From NCBI GenBank assembly GCA_965222125.1, contig CBDCTC010000006.1:620001-684000 (forward strand): a stretch of DNA of 64,000 bases. Reading direction: 5' to 3'. The stretch comes from CAZENU01 sp965222125 (GTDB taxonomy: Bacteria; Chloroflexota; Dehalococcoidia; Lucifugimonadales; CAZENU01). The position numbers and the translations under genes are program-made. The notes beneath the pieces are model-generated. The model saw only the letters and a list, made by a program, of their open reading frames with translations. It was not told the origin of the DNA and searched no databases. This document shows positions 20,044 to 28,413 of this stretch, in pieces (positions within the stretch are counted from its first letter, which is position 1; every line of letters begins with the position of its first letter).

Positions 20044-21126
20044 ATGAAAGCCGCCGTACTGTATGAACCCCTGACGCCGCTCGTCGTGGAGGAGCTCGAT
20101 ATCGACGAGCCAGGGCCGGGCGAGGTGCTGGTGAAGATGTCCGCCAGCGGCGTCTGCCACTCCGACTGGCACGTCGTGAAGGGCGAGTGGACTCACGTGC
20201 CGCTGCCGGCCGTGCTGGGCCACGAGGGCGCGGGCGTCGTCGAGGCCGTCGGCCCCAACGTCACGCACGTGAAGCCGGGCGACCACGCCATCCTGTCGTG
20301 GAAGCCTAGCTGCGGCGTGTGCGAGATGTGCCAGAAGGGCTGGCCGAACCTGTGCCTGAAGGAGTTCTCGATCTCCTCCAAGCTGCGCGTACGGGCGACG
20401 GGCGCCGAGATCGCCCAGATGGCGGGCCTGGGGACGTTCGGCGCCTACCAGGTCGTGCCGGATATGGCGGTGGTGCCCATCGACAAGGACGTCCCGATGG
20501 AGCAGGCGTCGCTGGTCGGCTGCGGCGTGATGACGGGCACCGGCGCGGCGATCAGCACCGCCAGGGTACAGCCGGGCACTACGGTCGCCGTCTTCGGCTG
20601 CGGGGGCGTCGGCCTGAACTGCATCCAGGGATCGAACATCGCGGGCGCGACGACGATCATCGCCGTCGACCTGCTGGACAACAAGCTCGACATGGCCAGG
20701 GAGTTCGGGGCCACGCACACCGTCAACGCCTCGCGCGAAGACCCGGTGGCGCGCATCAAGGAGCTCACCGGCGGAGAAGGGACCCACTACGCCTTCGAGG
20801 CTATCGGACTGGTGGAGGCGCCCTTCGTCCAGAGCATACTTTGCACCCGCAGAAGGGGCGTCACGGTGTGGGTCGGCCACGCGCCCGTGAACACCAAGGT
20901 CACCATCGACGCGCAGGACCTGATCATGGAGAAGACGGTGATAGCGTCCATGTACGGCAGCGCGCGGCCCCAGATCGACTTCCCCAGGCTGCTGGCGCTC
21001 TACCAGGCCGGCAAGCTCAAGCTCGACGAGCTGGTCTCCCGCCGGTTCCCGGTGGACGAGGTCAACACGGCCTTCGAGGTCCTCGGCAAGGGCGAAGTCG
21101 CCCGCAGCGTGCTCGTGTTCGACTAG
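20044..21126 (+). CDS. Zinc-dependent alcohol dehydrogenase (MDR family)
   Basis: This is a 360-residue medium-chain dehydrogenase. The N-terminal GroES-like domain has the catalytic zinc ligands in GVCHSDWH and GHEGAGVVE, and the structural zinc loop CGVCEMCQKGWPNLC with four cysteines. The Rossmann domain shows AVFGCGGVGLN and binds the ribose through the Asp of IIAVDLLDNK, which suggests NAD preference. It resembles the class III / Zn-ADH group acting on primary alcohols or S-hydroxymethyl thiols. AAGGAGG lies just upstream of the start. No partner genes are evident. Confidence 0.93.
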   Translation: MKAAVLYEPLTPLVVEELDIDEPGPGEVLVKMSASGVCHSDWHVVKGEWTHVPLPAVLGHEGAGVVEAVGPNVTHVKPGDHAILSWKPSCGVCEMCQKGWPNLCLKEFSISSKLRVRATGAEIAQMAGLGTFGAYQVVPDMAVVPIDKDVPMEQASLVGCGVMTGTGAAISTARVQPGTTVAVFGCGGVGLNCIQGSNIAGATTIIAVDLLDNKLDMAREFGATHTVNASREDPVARIKELTGGEGTHYAFEAIGLVEAPFVQSILCTRRRGVTVWVGHAPVNTKVTIDAQDLIMEKTVIASMYGSARPQIDFPRLLALYQAGKLKLDELVSRRFPVDEVNTAFEVLGKGEVARSVLVFD

Positions 21127-21198
21127 GCGCGTCGACGAGCCGGGCCTGCGCTCGGGACAGTCATCCGGCGCCAGCGATGGAGTAGGATACACCGCATC

Positions 21199-22320
21199 AT
21201 GCCTGACCAGGACTCGAACATGCCGTTGGACCTGCCCGAATGGGTCACCTTCCCGGGGGACGACTGGGTCCGCATCACGCCTGCCGAGGCGGGGCTCGAC
21301 CCCGACAGGTTCGATGCGTTCATCGGCGGCCTGGACATCCGGGGAACCGACTTCGGGGGCGAGGACCACTCCGGCAACAGGTGGGGCGCAGTGCTGACAT
21401 GTGGCGGCTACCTGGTGCGGGAGTGGGGAGACAGGGAATACAGGTTCCAGACCGCTTCCGTGGGCAAGGCCTTTTCGTGGGCACTGATCGGGTTCGCCGT
21501 CGAGGATGGCCTGCTGGACCCGGACGAGCCCATCAACAGAAGCTGGACGGGAGAGGGCCAGCTATCCCACCCTCACAAGTACCTGGACAGGGGCCACCAC
21601 CAGCACCTGACCTGGAGGCACCTCATCGGGCCCAGGGAGAAGTCCGAGCACTTCGGAGGCTTCGCCATCGAGCTCGGCCTGCGCTGGCGGAAGCGACAGT
21701 CGGGCGTGCGCGAGGTCACGCCGGGCGTTCCCGACTGGGTCAAGTGGACCGGAGACCCATTCTACGATCTCTACGCTCATGCCGAGCCCGGCACCGTTCG
21801 CCTCTACTCCAGCGCCGGGTTCTGGCGGCTATCCCAGGCGCTAACGGCAGTGTGGGGCCGGGACCTCAAGGATGTCCTGGACGAGAGGCTCTTCGGCAAG
21901 ATCGGCATTCCCCCCGACCGGTGGGACTGGCTGGCTGGCGGGTACGTGAAGGACCAGAAATACTTCTACCCCGACATACCGGACTCCTATACCTACCTGG
22001 ACCCGCCCTACGAGATAGGCGGCAATACCGTCCGGAGCGGTCCGGGTTGGGTCGTAGTCAGCGCGTCCGACCTGGCCCGATTCGGCCACCTCAACGCGAC
22101 CCGGGGGAACTGGAAGGGCGAGCAGATCATCGACCCGTCGTGGCTGCGGAGCCACAGCGGCGGCAACGCTTCCGGGACCAGCGGCGAGTCGAAGCACTTC
22201 ACCGCGATGGGCGTGGTTACGACCGAGGGCTTCGACCATCCGCACGCGACCGCGACGGAGAGCCTGCTGCCCGAGGACGTCTTCGTAGGTCCCGTGCACC
22301 GCGAGCCAAGCAGCGGCTAA
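21199..22320 (+). CDS. Serine hydrolase of the beta-lactamase/class C (PBP4*) type
   Basis: The 373-residue protein has the SxxK nucleophile motif as SVGK within RFQTASVGKAFSWAL (about residue 88) and a YSSAG segment where the family has its Tyr-x-Asn/Ser. There is no signal peptide, so it is probably cytoplasmic and more likely an esterase or peptidase than a beta-lactamase. The C-terminal KTG-type motif is not clear. Downstream is a 9-bp inverted repeat that could end transcription. Confidence 0.8.
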   Translation: MPDQDSNMPLDLPEWVTFPGDDWVRITPAEAGLDPDRFDAFIGGLDIRGTDFGGEDHSGNRWGAVLTCGGYLVREWGDREYRFQTASVGKAFSWALIGFAVEDGLLDPDEPINRSWTGEGQLSHPHKYLDRGHHQHLTWRHLIGPREKSEHFGGFAIELGLRWRKRQSGVREVTPGVPDWVKWTGDPFYDLYAHAEPGTVRLYSSAGFWRLSQALTAVWGRDLKDVLDERLFGKIGIPPDRWDWLAGGYVKDQKYFYPDIPDSYTYLDPPYEIGGNTVRSGPGWVVVSASDLARFGHLNATRGNWKGEQIIDPSWLRSHSGGNASGTSGESKHFTAMGVVTTEGFDHPHATATESLLPEDVFVGPVHREPSSG

Positions 22321-22322
22321 GG

Positions 22323-22369
22323 CCCCGCTGCGGGCAGGCTGGCTCCGCTGCGTCTTGAAGGCAGCGGGG
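22323..22369 (+). terminator. Possible stem-loop terminator
   Basis: CCCCGCTGC (22323-22331) pairs perfectly with GCAGCGGGG (22361-22369), with a 29-base loop, just after the serine hydrolase stop. There is no U-run, so intrinsic termination is uncertain. Confidence 0.35.
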
Positions 22370-22422
22370 GTAGCTGATGTTCGACTGCGCTCCCGCCTAC
22401 ACAAGACCTTTGCACACCCGTC

Positions 22423-22442
22423 ATTCCCGCGCAGGCGGGAAT
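22423..22442. repeat. Dispersed palindromic intergenic repeat, copy 2
   Basis: ATTCCCGC-GCAG-GCGGGAAT is a perfect 8-bp stem with a 4-base loop. With its flank AAGACCTTTGCACACCCGTC it is the reverse complement of the unit at 3201-3260. Such units are typical of REP-like families scattered between genes. Confidence 0.75.
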
Positions 22443-22465
22443 CTAGGGGTCGGCAGATGTCCCGC

Positions 22466-22900
22466 CTACGCCGGCTCCGCGACGAACACCGGGATCGTAC
22501 GTGACGTTCGATTCTGGTAGTCCTCGTAGGGCGGGAACGCCGCCACCGCCAGCTCCCACAACCGCGCCCGTTCCTCCGCATCCTCGACCTCGCGGACCCG
22601 CATCTCGTATACCGCAGTCTTGTCCCGAATCTCCGCGTCGCCGTTCGCTCGAAGGTTGTATACCCACACCGGGTTCTTCGGCGCGCCGCCCATCGAGCCT
22701 ACCAGCACGTAGTTGTTCCCGTCCTTCACCCGCATGAGCGGCGTCTTGCGTATTGCCCCCGTCCGGTTCCCCCGGTTCGTTACGATGATGACGGGCAGCC
22801 CGGAATCGCGCAGGGTCGTTCCCTCCGTACCCCCGCTGCTCTCGTAAAGCTCAACCTGCTCACGCACCCAATCTGATGGGGACGGTATGTACTCGGCCAT
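22466..22900 (-). CDS. Deazaflavin/F420-dependent nitroreductase family protein
   Basis: I start at ATG 22900 because AGGAGCG lies just upstream and the product then has the family length (144 residues). The protein shows the split-beta-barrel DDN/DUF385 pattern: SGLPVIIVTNRGNRTGAIRK, LMRVKDGNNYVLVGSMGG, NPVWVYNLRANGDAEI and a C-terminal FPPYEDYQNRTSR. Relatives use F420H2 or FMN to reduce quinones or nitro groups. Its presence fits Chloroflexota or Actinobacteria-type redox chemistry. Confidence 0.88.
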   Translation of the reverse strand: MAEYIPSPSDWVREQVELYESSGGTEGTTLRDSGLPVIIVTNRGNRTGAIRKTPLMRVKDGNNYVLVGSMGGAPKNPVWVYNLRANGDAEIRDKTAVYEMRVREVEDAEERARLWELAVAAFPPYEDYQNRTSRTIPVFVAEPA

Positions 22901-23120
22901 AGTTCGCTCCTTGCTCCTGATTGCCGGCGGCTTTGCCTTCATCATTATAGGTCGAAGAAGGCTTGGCTCATCCGCCTGCTCAGGCTGCCCAACGGTATCA
23001 CGTATCAATCACGTCTCACGACGCCTTAGGTCGGGTCTCCGCGAGGTTGAACCCCGTCCAGTTCGAGTCCTGCTGGGTGGGCCTATTTTGACGGTAGACA
23101 GAACCGTCTTCAAGATGTGG
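22901..23120. other. Gene-free gap before the insertion sequence
   Basis: No gene is supported here. A GTTCGAGTCCTGCTGGG stretch (23060-23076) resembles a tRNA T-arm, but the stem does not pair and no 5' half is present, so it is at most a decayed tRNA remnant. Confidence 0.4.
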
Positions 23121-23124
23121 CTAG

Positions 23125-24717
23125 CAGCCTGTCCGAGAAACACGGTTGGCGAGTGTTTGGGGGTATGATGGGTCCAGTCCAGTAGCGGGGAGTCGTTGAT
23201 GAGCAAAACCTACCTTCCCTACGAACCCGACCAGCAGTTGCTGTTGCCAGCGGCGTTGCAGGAGTGGCTGCCTGACGACCATCTGGCCTACTTCATATCC
23301 GACGTGGTGGACCAGTTGGACATGTCGGAGGTCACCGCTCGCTACGAGCGGGAACGGCGAGGCGGACCGCCGTATCATCCACGGATGATGGTCAAGGTGT
23401 TGCTCTACGGTTACTGCGTGGGGGTGTCGTCCTCACGCCGCATCGCCCAGCGTCTCCACGAGGACATCCCCTTCAGGGTGTTGGCGGCGAACAACACACC
23501 GGACTTCCGGACCATCTCCGACTTTCGCAAGGATAATGTGGATGCGCTGTCGGGCCTGTTCGTACAGGTACTGGCGTTGTGCCAGCAGGCGGGGCTGGTG
23601 AAGCTGGGGCACGTGGCGCTGGACGGCACGAAGGTCAAGGCCAACGCATCGAAGCATAAGGCGATGAGTTACCAACGGATGAAGGAGAAGGCAGCGCAGT
23701 TGTCGGCGGAGGTAGCGGAGTTGTTGCGACAGGCCCAGGCAGCGGATGATGAGGAAGACCGGCGGTACGGCAAAGACAAGCGTGGAGATGAGTTGCCGCA
23801 GGAGTTGGCCTTCCGAGAGGGTAGGTTGGAGAAGATACGGGAAGCCATGGCGGCGCTGGAAGCCGAGGCGCAGGCGGCTGGCGAACGGGCCGAGGCCGAA
23901 GGTGGTAAGCACCCGGGGGTGCCCGACGACAAGGCCCAGCGTAACTTCACCGATGCCGAGTCGCGCATCATCCCCGCACCTGGAGGAAAGGACTTCCTGC
24001 AAGCGTACAACTGTCAGGCGGTGGTGGACAGCGCTCACCAGGTGATCGTGGCGGCGCGGGCCACCAACCAGACTTCGGATAAGCAACAGGCTGCGGTGAT
24101 GATGGAGGAGACCATCGACAACGTCGGTGCAGTCCCCAGGGAAGTATCCGCCGATGCTGGCTATTACTCGGCAAAGGCAGTCGAGGAGCTCTATGCTCTG
24201 GGCGTGGACCCGTTCGTCGCGCCGGAGCAGACCCGCCACGGCCGGGTTGTGCCACCCGCGCCCCGAGGTCGCATACCCAGCCATCTGTCTCCCAAGGACC
24301 GGATGCGACGGAAGTTACAGACCAAGCGGGGTCGGCAGCGCTACGCTTTGCGGATGCAAACTGTGGAGCCGGTATTCGGCCAGATCAAGCAGGGCCGTGG
24401 ATTCCGGCAGTTCCTGCTGCGGGGACTGGAGAAGGTGAACGGCGAATGGTCGCTGATCTGCACCGGCCACAACCTGCTCAAACTGTTCCGCTTTGGGGTC
24501 AATCTGCACAGGAAAGCACGGGTCGATGGGCCAGCCCAACGCATCAGGACCGAATTACGAGTGGTCCGAGATCATAGAAGGCTCGATCTGCCGAGGTAGT
24601 GAGCACGGCGCTATTCGCAAAGCTATCTGGCGGCCGGCCGGGGCAACGGCACAATTAGTTGTCGCGATCCATTGTCGCTGACCCGCAAGCACCGTTAGAT
24701 AATCCTCGGACGGGCTG
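23125..24717 (+). mobile_element. IS1182-family insertion sequence, apparently complete
   Basis: The ends form 16-base imperfect terminal inverted repeats: CAGCCTGTCCGAGAAA at the left and, read inwards, CAGCCCGTCCGAGGAT at the right. CTAG flanks both sides (23121-23124 and 24718-24721), which fits a 4-base target duplication, although CTAG is itself palindromic. The element is about 1.6 kb with one transposase gene and marks the left edge of the defence island. Confidence 0.8.
23199..24599 (+). CDS. IS1182-family transposase
   Basis: The DDE transposase is 466 residues from ATG 23199 (a TTG immediately before is less likely; GCGGGGAG lies upstream). The N-terminal DUF772 domain is visible (YEPDQQLLLPAAL, MMVKVLLYGYCVGVSSSR). 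The first catalytic Asp is in HVALDGTKVKANASKH, the second in SADAGYYSAKA, and the Glu in MQTVEPVFGQIKQGRGF. A charged coiled insertion (residues about 165-240) is normal for the family. The frame is intact, so the element may still be active. Confidence 0.92.
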   Translation: MSKTYLPYEPDQQLLLPAALQEWLPDDHLAYFISDVVDQLDMSEVTARYERERRGGPPYHPRMMVKVLLYGYCVGVSSSRRIAQRLHEDIPFRVLAANNTPDFRTISDFRKDNVDALSGLFVQVLALCQQAGLVKLGHVALDGTKVKANASKHKAMSYQRMKEKAAQLSAEVAELLRQAQAADDEEDRRYGKDKRGDELPQELAFREGRLEKIREAMAALEAEAQAAGERAEAEGGKHPGVPDDKAQRNFTDAESRIIPAPGGKDFLQAYNCQAVVDSAHQVIVAARATNQTSDKQQAAVMMEETIDNVGAVPREVSADAGYYSAKAVEELYALGVDPFVAPEQTRHGRVVPPAPRGRIPSHLSPKDRMRRKLQTKRGRQRYALRMQTVEPVFGQIKQGRGFRQFLLRGLEKVNGEWSLICTGHNLLKLFRFGVNLHRKARVDGPAQRIRTELRVVRDHRRLDLPR

Positions 24718-24721
24718 CTAG

Positions 24722-25103
24722 GCAGCCTGTAGGCGTTGCTAGCTTAACACGACAAGCCTTTGGAGCGCCGGCAGGGGCATATCGGCTCCAACCATCCCCA
24801 TTCCTCAGAACCGACCGGCGCAGGACGAGAAACGACGGCAGGCCGAAACGCAAGCCCCCGTCGTCCCGTCTGCTACCACCACGACCCATAACCCGCGTCC
24901 CTCTTCAGAGATCGTGCACTTTACCCCGCCCCATCGTGCTCGATGCCCCATTGGGGCTGGAAGAGTAATGTCGGCCCCTCGTTGAATTGTCAACACACGA
25001 ACGACGTCCATCGGGATGCCCAATTGCGGCAGGGGCGTCGAGAGACTAACCCTTTGGGGGATGATTAGGGTCTGACATATATAGTTATCGAGCACATAAC
25101 TAA
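24722..25103. other. Gene-free gap between the IS and the QueC-like operon
   Basis: I see no gene here. It contains a short palindrome GCCCCA-T-TGGGGC (24945-24957). The composition shifts to AT-rich over the last 60 bases, leading into the promoter at 25104. Confidence 0.5.
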
Positions 25104-25132
25104 TTGACATTGTCATACTGCCATGTTATGGT
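25104..25132 (+). promoter_or_regulatory. Promoter with overlapping palindromic operator for the QueC-like operon
   Basis: A consensus -35 TTGACA (25104-25109) is followed after 17 bases by TATGGT (25127-25132). An 11-bp perfect palindrome TGACA-T-TGTCA (25105-25115) overlaps the -35 box. This is the layout of a repressor site, and the XRE protein encoded third in the operon is the obvious candidate. Transcription would start near the GGAGG ribosome site (25139-25143), leaving a very short leader. Confidence 0.6.
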
Positions 25133-25148
25133 GCACGTGGAGGTTGAA

Positions 25149-25796
25149 ATGCCAGAAGGAGACCGATTTGAAAGAAGTTTCGGGGCCGGATGGCGTGGTG
25201 CCCTTCGGCTTGTCAGAGAGGGCGTCGGCACCGACGAGGAAGTCGCCGACAAGCTGTTGAAGTCCCTAGCCAAGACCCTGCGTGACCAAAGGGGCGTGCC
25301 CGGTCTTGAAGAGATGTCCCGAGTCGTCGTAGAGGGGAAGAGCAACTCTCTCTTGGATTCTTTCAATGCCCTGGACGGCATCGTCCGAGAGTACGAAGGA
25401 CATCGTCATGCGATGGTTGCGACCGATGTGGCTAAGTCTCTCCTAGTTCAAGAGGATACCGCCAACGGTATGGCTGCCTCTGAGTTCCTAGTAGACCGCT
25501 TTGTAGGAGACACCTGCTCAGCACTGCTGGATCACTACTTCTTTGCAAGGGCGTATCCGCAGCTAATTGCCGAAGGCCGCTTCATTGACCATGAGGATGC
25601 AAGGCAGTGGCAACGTCGCGTGGAGCAAGTCATGCACCCGAACGTCGCAAAGCTTGCGGACAGACTGACCCAGAGACCCGACGCCGAAAGTCTGCGGGCA
25701 CCCAAACGTACCCTGCCCGTAGAATCCACCCGCAACCTTCTTGAAGCGGACCTGCTTTCCACTGTGCGGGAAGAACCGGTCGGATTGCTGCTATGA
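25149..25796 (+). CDS. Unknown helical protein, first gene of the QueC-like operon
   Basis: The start is ATG 25149, five bases after GGAGG. The 215-residue product is mostly helical, with no signal peptide, no membrane segment and no recognised catalytic motif. It has a conserved-looking centre (FVGDTCSALLDHYFFARAYPQL). Its stop overlaps the QueC-like start (ATGA), so the two are translationally coupled. In QatABCD and type IV CBASS, QueC-like enzymes act on a protein encoded beside them. By analogy this gene could encode the substrate or partner, but that is inference only and no Qat-type N-terminal motif is visible. Confidence 0.7.
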   Translation: MPEGDRFERSFGAGWRGALRLVREGVGTDEEVADKLLKSLAKTLRDQRGVPGLEEMSRVVVEGKSNSLLDSFNALDGIVREYEGHRHAMVATDVAKSLLVQEDTANGMAASEFLVDRFVGDTCSALLDHYFFARAYPQLIAEGRFIDHEDARQWQRRVEQVMHPNVAKLADRLTQRPDAESLRAPKRTLPVESTRNLLEADLLSTVREEPVGLLL

Positions 25797-27160
25797 ACAC
25801 TTCGTCCTTTACCTACGACTTCGCGACCCAGGTGTCTCCGGATCGGGACGACGGCTTCTGGCTGGACGGACAGCGTATGTCGCACGCGTTCTGCAATGCG
25901 CTCCCATCATACGTTGCCGACCTCTTGGACGTTGCGATGGCCGTCTACGCTGCGGACCGCAGATCAAAGCGGCATTACAAGATGGCGCATACGGGCCTGC
26001 GCCACATCCATCTTCGCGTGGGCGTGAGGAACATTGCCCTGTGGAGCCGACCCGAAATCGCACTAAGCCTTCATGAGGTGCTTTCCTGGCTAAGCGGCGA
26101 TTCCTGGTCTGTCGACTTTGCCAAGCGAGAGGCCGCGCCGATTCCTGCCGAATCAGAGCGGTTCCTCTTCCATTTACCACCCAAGCAACCCGCCATGGTA
26201 TCCCTGTTCAGCGGCGGGCTCGATTCCCTAGCTGGACTGGCGGCGCAGACTCAAGGAGAGCCAATAGGGTCACGCGTCCTCGTCTCAGGGTACACCCACG
26301 ACCGCTTGGCACACCGACAGAGGATGCAAGTGGGGAATATCAAATCGGTGTGGAGCAAAAGGTTAGATGGAAAGCAGCCGGAGATACGCCATGTGGCAGT
26401 TCCATTCGGCGTTCGCAAGGTCAAGTCCTACCGGGAAGAGCCAAGTCAGCGTACTCGCGCTTTGGTGTATCTCGCCCTAGGCGCATCGGCGGCGGTACAG
26501 GCCAATGCCGACACCGTATGGGTCTACGAGAATGGCGTCGGCGCTTTGAACCTACCCATCGATGAAACGCAACTGGGTGTCGACAACTACCGTGGCGTCC
26601 ATCCACGTTCCCTGATGATGGCCGAAGGGCTCTTCGCACTCGTGTTGGAGCAGCCGATTCGTATCAGGAACCCGTTCCTATTTCGAACGAAAGCCGAGAT
26701 GTGTGCGGCCCTGGAACCCGCTGGACTCTTGGATTCAATACAGGATACCGTCTCCTGCGACGGCTTCCCCCAGCGCATCCGTAACCAGCCGTCCCAATGT
26801 GGGTACTGCACTTCCTGCATCCTTCGCAGACAGGCTCTACAGGCCATTGGACTGAGGAAGTACGACCCGGCTGGAGCGTACCGGATTGACGTGGCAGCGA
26901 ACCGCATGGCATGGAGTGATGGCAAGGGGTACGGCCTCCATGCCATGCGTGGTCAAGTCCACATGCTCACCCGATGCCTTGCCGCAGGGGACCCGTGGGG
27001 TTCGTTAGCTGCCGAATTCCCTGAACTGGGGAGAACGTACGCGGAGCTGAAATTCCACAAGGGCAGCGGAGACGACCTTAAGGACAGCTTCGTCCGATTG
27101 TATCAAGCCTATGTGCGGGAATGGGAATCCTTCCCTACATGCCCCAGAATCGCGTCTTAG
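25793..27160 (+). CDS. QueC-like PP-loop protein (QatC/Cap9 type)
   Basis: The 455-residue protein is a 7-cyano-7-deazaguanine-synthase-like PP-loop ATPase. The ATP site is SLFSGGLDSLAG (residues about 137-148). Four Cys (322, 336, 339, 342; CGYCTSCILRR) match the QueC zinc site, though with wider spacing. About 130 residues precede the PP-loop (DLLDVAMAVYAADR, then WLSGDSW), an extension seen in defence-linked QueC homologues such as QatC and Cap9, but not in queuosine-pathway QueC. No queD, queE or queF is nearby, so queuosine synthesis is unlikely. A deazaguanine-type modification of a partner protein or nucleic acid for defence is the better inference. Confidence 0.82.
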   Translation: MNTSSFTYDFATQVSPDRDDGFWLDGQRMSHAFCNALPSYVADLLDVAMAVYAADRRSKRHYKMAHTGLRHIHLRVGVRNIALWSRPEIALSLHEVLSWLSGDSWSVDFAKREAAPIPAESERFLFHLPPKQPAMVSLFSGGLDSLAGLAAQTQGEPIGSRVLVSGYTHDRLAHRQRMQVGNIKSVWSKRLDGKQPEIRHVAVPFGVRKVKSYREEPSQRTRALVYLALGASAAVQANADTVWVYENGVGALNLPIDETQLGVDNYRGVHPRSLMMAEGLFALVLEQPIRIRNPFLFRTKAEMCAALEPAGLLDSIQDTVSCDGFPQRIRNQPSQCGYCTSCILRRQALQAIGLRKYDPAGAYRIDVAANRMAWSDGKGYGLHAMRGQVHMLTRCLAAGDPWGSLAAEFPELGRTYAELKFHKGSGDDLKDSFVRLYQAYVREWESFPTCPRIAS

Positions 27161-27169
27161 GAGGCTCCC

Positions 27170-28399
27170 ATGCAACAACACGTGCTTGAAACCACCGACC
27201 CCAGGGTGCTTGGGCATCGCCTTCAAGAAGCCCGAAAGGCCCGTGGCCTCACTCAGCAGCAGGCTGCCGACAGCCTGGCGGTCGCGCGGACGACCGTCAC
27301 GGCCCTGGAGAAGGGCGTCCGCCGGGTTCGACCCGAAGAACTCATCCAATTGGCGCGGCTCTACGCCCGGCCGGTGAGCAGCCTCGTTGGCTCAAGGGAA
27401 CCCGTGGCGGACTTCGCCGTTCAGTTTCGTACCGCCCAGGGGAGCGACAGGCCCCACCAGGTCGAGGAGGAGCAAGATCGAGTAATCCAAGAATTCCAGA
27501 CCCTGTGCGAGGATTATCTATATCTTGAGGCCCTGAACGGTACGAGGATGCAGCGGAGCTACCCACCGCAGTACGTCATAGGTGGGATTCCTCCGGATGA
27601 TGCGGCCGAAAACGTGGCCTCGTCCGAGCGGAACCGTCTGGGCCTTGGTGACGGGCCGATCCTGAGGCTGCGGGAGATCCTCGAAAACGATGTCGGCGTC
27701 CGCGTCTTCTACGCCATTCTTCCCTCGCGCGTTGCAGGCGCATTTTCCTACACGGAAGAGTTGGGCGGCTGCGTCTTGGTCAACGCCCGACATCCCGAAG
27801 AGCGCCGCCGCTGGTCGATGGCCCACGAGTACGGACACTTTCTGACGAGCCGCTTTCGCTCGGAACTGACCATACTGGGCGCATTCGAGAGAGTCCCCGC
27901 CTCTGAGCGGTTTGCTGACGCCTTCGCACGATCCATGCTCATGCCGGCACCGGGACTCCAGCGGAGGTTCCATCAGATAGCCCAGGAGTCTGAAGGCAGG
28001 GTGACAGCCGCAGAGGTCTGCCGGATCGCTCACTACTACTTCGTATCCGTAGAGGCAATGATGCTCCGACTGGAGGAACTGCGGCTTCTACCTAGGGGGG
28101 CATGGGAACGTCTGCGAGGCAGGGGATTCAAGGTCCGCGAGGCGCAGGAGCAGTTGGGATTGCCGCCGAATCCCCGCGATGATAGATCCCTGCCCCTCCG
28201 TTACCAGTTCCTAGCAGTTAGGGCCTATGAGGAAGGGAATCTAACTGAAGGTGAGTTGGCCCGTCTCCTGCGGGTCGATCGGGTATCCGCGAGGCGTCTC
28301 GTTCAGGAACTGACGCATCCGTTGCACATCCTGGATGAAGGTAAGGTATCGCCTCTCTCCGTTGACCTGGCGAGCAGTGTCAGCGGACAGGACTTCTGA
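27170..28399 (+). CDS. XRE regulator fused to ImmA/IrrE metallopeptidase
   Basis: The 409-residue protein starts at ATG 27170 with AGGAGG five bases upstream. Residues about 15-65 form an XRE helix-turn-helix (RLQEARKARGLTQQQAADSL). The ImmA/IrrE (M78) domain follows, with the zinc site HEYGH (219-223) and a downstream ERFADAFARSMLMP that supplies the third ligand. Relatives cleave repressors or act as antitoxins. The C-terminal 120 residues contain another likely winged-helix segment. Position suggests autoregulation of the operon through the palindrome at 25105-25115 and coupling to the following PIN gene. Confidence 0.87.
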   Translation: MQQHVLETTDPRVLGHRLQEARKARGLTQQQAADSLAVARTTVTALEKGVRRVRPEELIQLARLYARPVSSLVGSREPVADFAVQFRTAQGSDRPHQVEEEQDRVIQEFQTLCEDYLYLEALNGTRMQRSYPPQYVIGGIPPDDAAENVASSERNRLGLGDGPILRLREILENDVGVRVFYAILPSRVAGAFSYTEELGGCVLVNARHPEERRRWSMAHEYGHFLTSRFRSELTILGAFERVPASERFADAFARSMLMPAPGLQRRFHQIAQESEGRVTAAEVCRIAHYYFVSVEAMMLRLEELRLLPRGAWERLRGRGFKVREAQEQLGLPPNPRDDRSLPLRYQFLAVRAYEEGNLTEGELARLLRVDRVSARRLVQELTHPLHILDEGKVSPLSVDLASSVSGQDF

Positions 28400-28413
28400 G
28401 CCAAACAGTCACC

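Noticed and set aside
23041..23090. tRNA-like 3' sequence (GTTCGAGTC with a following GGGTGGGCC)
   Set aside because: The T-stem does not pair, and no acceptor 5' strand, D-arm or anticodon arm is found upstream. At most a decayed remnant.
25793..27160. Queuosine-biosynthesis QueC
   Set aside because: The protein is about twice the length of QueC, has a long N-terminal extension and lacks queuosine partners. A defence-type homologue is more likely.
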